A stretch of DNA of 64,000 nucleotides from Methylobacterium bullatum (GTDB taxonomy: Bacteria; Pseudomonadota; Alphaproteobacteria; Rhizobiales; Beijerinckiaceae). Each line of letters starts with the position of its first letter. The first letter of the stretch is position 1. This document shows, one piece after another, positions 62,600 to 64,000 of this stretch. The position numbers and the translations under genes were made by a program. The stretch spans positions 3,818,001 through 3,882,000 of the forward strand of contig LR743504.1 in the NCBI GenBank assembly GCA_902712845.1, written 5' to 3'. The notes under the pieces were generated by a model. That model was not told the origin of the DNA and did no database searches. It saw nothing but the letters and a program-made list of their open reading frames with translations.

Positions 62600-63050
62600 T
62601 CGAACCGGGCGACGGTACGACCTTAGCGACGACTGGTTTCCAGAGATGTTACCACTGTCAAGGACCGTACGCCGCAGGATCGGTTCAGGCGGTCGGGAGA
62701 TCGAAAACCTCTCGTTCGGTTGGGCGGCCCCTAACGGAACCTCGACGATGCGGCATCCCCGTCAAGGGTGAAGCCTGGCTTCCGCCTTGCGGGGAGATCC
62801 GCCGGTGGCAGGCCGCTCCCCGAATGACCGCCCCCGCCGGCGGCTTGGCCTTGCCTCCACCGTGGGCCGTCCTGCGGAAAATACCGAGATGTCCATTTTT
62901 TGCGCCCTCATACCTCAAATGGGGGTTGCTAACATATACGCTCCCTAATAGTCACAATAACCGAGCAATATACCCGTTTTTCGTTCAATTTATTGATGAA
63001 GATGGATATATTAATGATTCTAATTGCAAGATTTAAGTCGGTGATCCCTC
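62600..63050. other. Non-coding stretch with an AT-rich leader
   Basis: The first part (62600-62880) is GC-rich without a convincing gene; the last 150 bp become markedly AT-rich (runs such as GGATATATTAATGATTC). It presumably holds the promoter of the RTX gene. The base composition break suggests transferred DNA. Confidence 0.45.
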
Positions 63051-64000
63051 ATGGCCACGATAAACGGAACACAATACACTGATCTTCTGAACGGAACATC
63101 GTCAGCGGATGTGATAAAAGGGTTCGGAGGCGGGGACGAAATCTATGGAAATGGTGGGAACGACACCATCTATGGCGGCACGTCTACTGTCGTTGCCCCC
63201 GAGGAGGATGACGACAGTGACGATTATCTCGATGGCGGAGACGGCAACGACAAGCTGTTCGGCGGAGTGGGTGCCGACCTGCTCGTCGGTGGGGCCGGCA
63301 ACGACAGGCTGACCGGCGGCGACGGCGGCGACACTCTGTTGACCGGTGACGGAGCCGACGTCGTCGTGATCGAGCGTTTCGCGGATGGGGAGTATTATTA
63401 CTCCAATTACGACACGGTGCTCGATTTCTCGCGGGCATCCGACCTCATCGATGTGTCGTCGCTGAATATCTCGTCGTTCGATACGATTCGGCACCTGCTG
63501 ACTTCCACCGGCAGTGGCGATGCGACGCTGTCGTACACATTCGGTTCCTACGTGGAGCAGACGACGTTCCTCGGAGTCGCCCCCTTCCGGCTCAGCGCCT
63601 CGAACTTCGTGCTGTCGAAGGTCGCGGCCGACGATGTCCTGGACGGCACCTCATCGAGCGACGATCTGTTCGGCGGGCTCGGCAACGACACCCTGACGGG
63701 CCTGGAGGGCAACGATCGCCTGTTCGGCGAGGCCGGCAACGACACGCTGATCGGCGATGCCGACGAGGCCACGGAAGCGTATTCCGCCGATCTTCTGGTC
63801 GGTGCCGCCGGGAATGACCGGCTCTTCGGGAATGGCGGTTACGATCGTCTGAACGGCGGTTCCGGTGACGACGTCCTTGATGGCGGCAGCGAGGACGACA
63901 AGCTTGTGACCGGTACCGGTTCCGATACCGTCGTCTATGCGCCACACGAATACGGCGAGACCGATACCGTCCGGGATTTCGATGTGGCGAGCGACAAGAT
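63051..64000 (+). CDS. RTX calcium-binding repeat protein (partial, runs off the window)
   Basis: Open from ATG 63051 to the window end: 316 codons without a stop. There are many GGxGxDxL nonapeptides: GGGDEIYGNGGNDTIYGG (26-43), GGDGNDKLFGGVGADLLVGG (62-81), GGLGNDTLTGLEGNDRLFG (208-226) and GNGGYDRLNGGSGDDVLDGG (260-279). Two modules of about 125 residues each end in a DTV-DF-SD segment (121-131 and 305-315), as in serralysin-type C-terminal domains. An acidic run EEDDDSDD sits at 51-58. Such proteins leave by type I secretion and fold on binding calcium. No catalytic domain is seen yet. There is no clear ribosome site. Confidence 0.85.
   Translation, partial: MATINGTQYTDLLNGTSSADVIKGFGGGDEIYGNGGNDTIYGGTSTVVAPEEDDDSDDYLDGGDGNDKLFGGVGADLLVGGAGNDRLTGGDGGDTLLTGDGADVVVIERFADGEYYYSNYDTVLDFSRASDLIDVSSLNISSFDTIRHLLTSTGSGDATLSYTFGSYVEQTTFLGVAPFRLSASNFVLSKVAADDVLDGTSSSDDLFGGLGNDTLTGLEGNDRLFGEAGNDTLIGDADEATEAYSADLLVGAAGNDRLFGNGGYDRLNGGSGDDVLDGGSEDDKLVTGTGSDTVVYAPHEYGETDTVRDFDVASDK

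Noticed and set aside
62824..63036. 70-codon frame before the RTX gene
   Set aside because: Spans the change from GC- to AT-rich sequence and has no protein-like features.

Overview
The window reads as chromosome of a high-GC alphaproteobacterial methylotroph, almost certainly a Methylobacterium/Methylorubrum. It carries a lanthanide-type methanol dehydrogenase (xoxFGJ), a pqqA-B-CD-E operon with the fused pqqCD of that lineage, a sensor/regulator pair beside it that fits mxbDM, archaeal-type pterin/furan cofactor genes, and an eight-gene lanthanide-uptake (lut) cluster.

Layout. 1-5.6 kb: housekeeping genes (EamA exporter, NAD kinase, CutA), two tiny membrane proteins, an oxalate/formate-type antiporter, then about 870 bp of non-coding palindromes and repeats. 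5.6-13.5 kb (minus): a tightly overlapping seven-gene operon with two CrtI-type carotenoid desaturases/oxidases, a glycosyltransferase, an acyltransferase, an ABC ATPase plus ABC-2 permease, and a DUF2141 exported protein. 13.6-17.3 kb: SpoU methyltransferase, MaoC hydratase, CDF-like protein, phosphoesterase, pterin dehydratase. 17.6-24.8 kb (plus): NitT/TauT-type ABC transporter, xoxFGJ, L,D-transpeptidase. 24.8-36.5 kb (minus): folKBP, two exported proteins, pqqECDBA, mxbM-mxbD, topA. 36.7-42.9 kb: molybdopterin oxidoreductase with cytochrome b, pyrB-pyrC-plsY-dprA. 43-44.2 kb: one IS110-family element. 44.3-50.1 kb (minus): YVTN beta-propeller protein, MxaD-like SRPBCC protein, and DUF447, DHPS-like, amino-acid-kinase and MfnB-like genes for the methanopterin/methanofuran-type C1 pathway. 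50.3-59.6 kb (plus): lutABCDEFGH and a further exported protein. 59.7-64 kb: sugar-phosphate transferase, glycosyltransferase, and an RTX protein cut by the window end.

How it fits together. LutH (outer membrane) and LutABCDEFG would bring lanthanide in. PqqA-E make the PQQ cofactor. XoxF uses Ln and PQQ to oxidise methanol in the periplasm and passes electrons to XoxG. Formaldehyde is then handled by cofactors whose synthesis needs the pterin/furan genes.

Most notable point: the gene after lutH, where M. extorquens carries lanmodulin, encodes no EF-hand protein. It instead encodes an exported protein that resembles an enlarged LutD (LanD-like) protein. Other points of interest are a 104-bp dispersed element with inverted ends, palindromic insertions inside the lut operon, RNA hairpins around xoxF, and a carotenoid operon with its own ABC transporter. 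No tRNA, rRNA or CRISPR array was seen.
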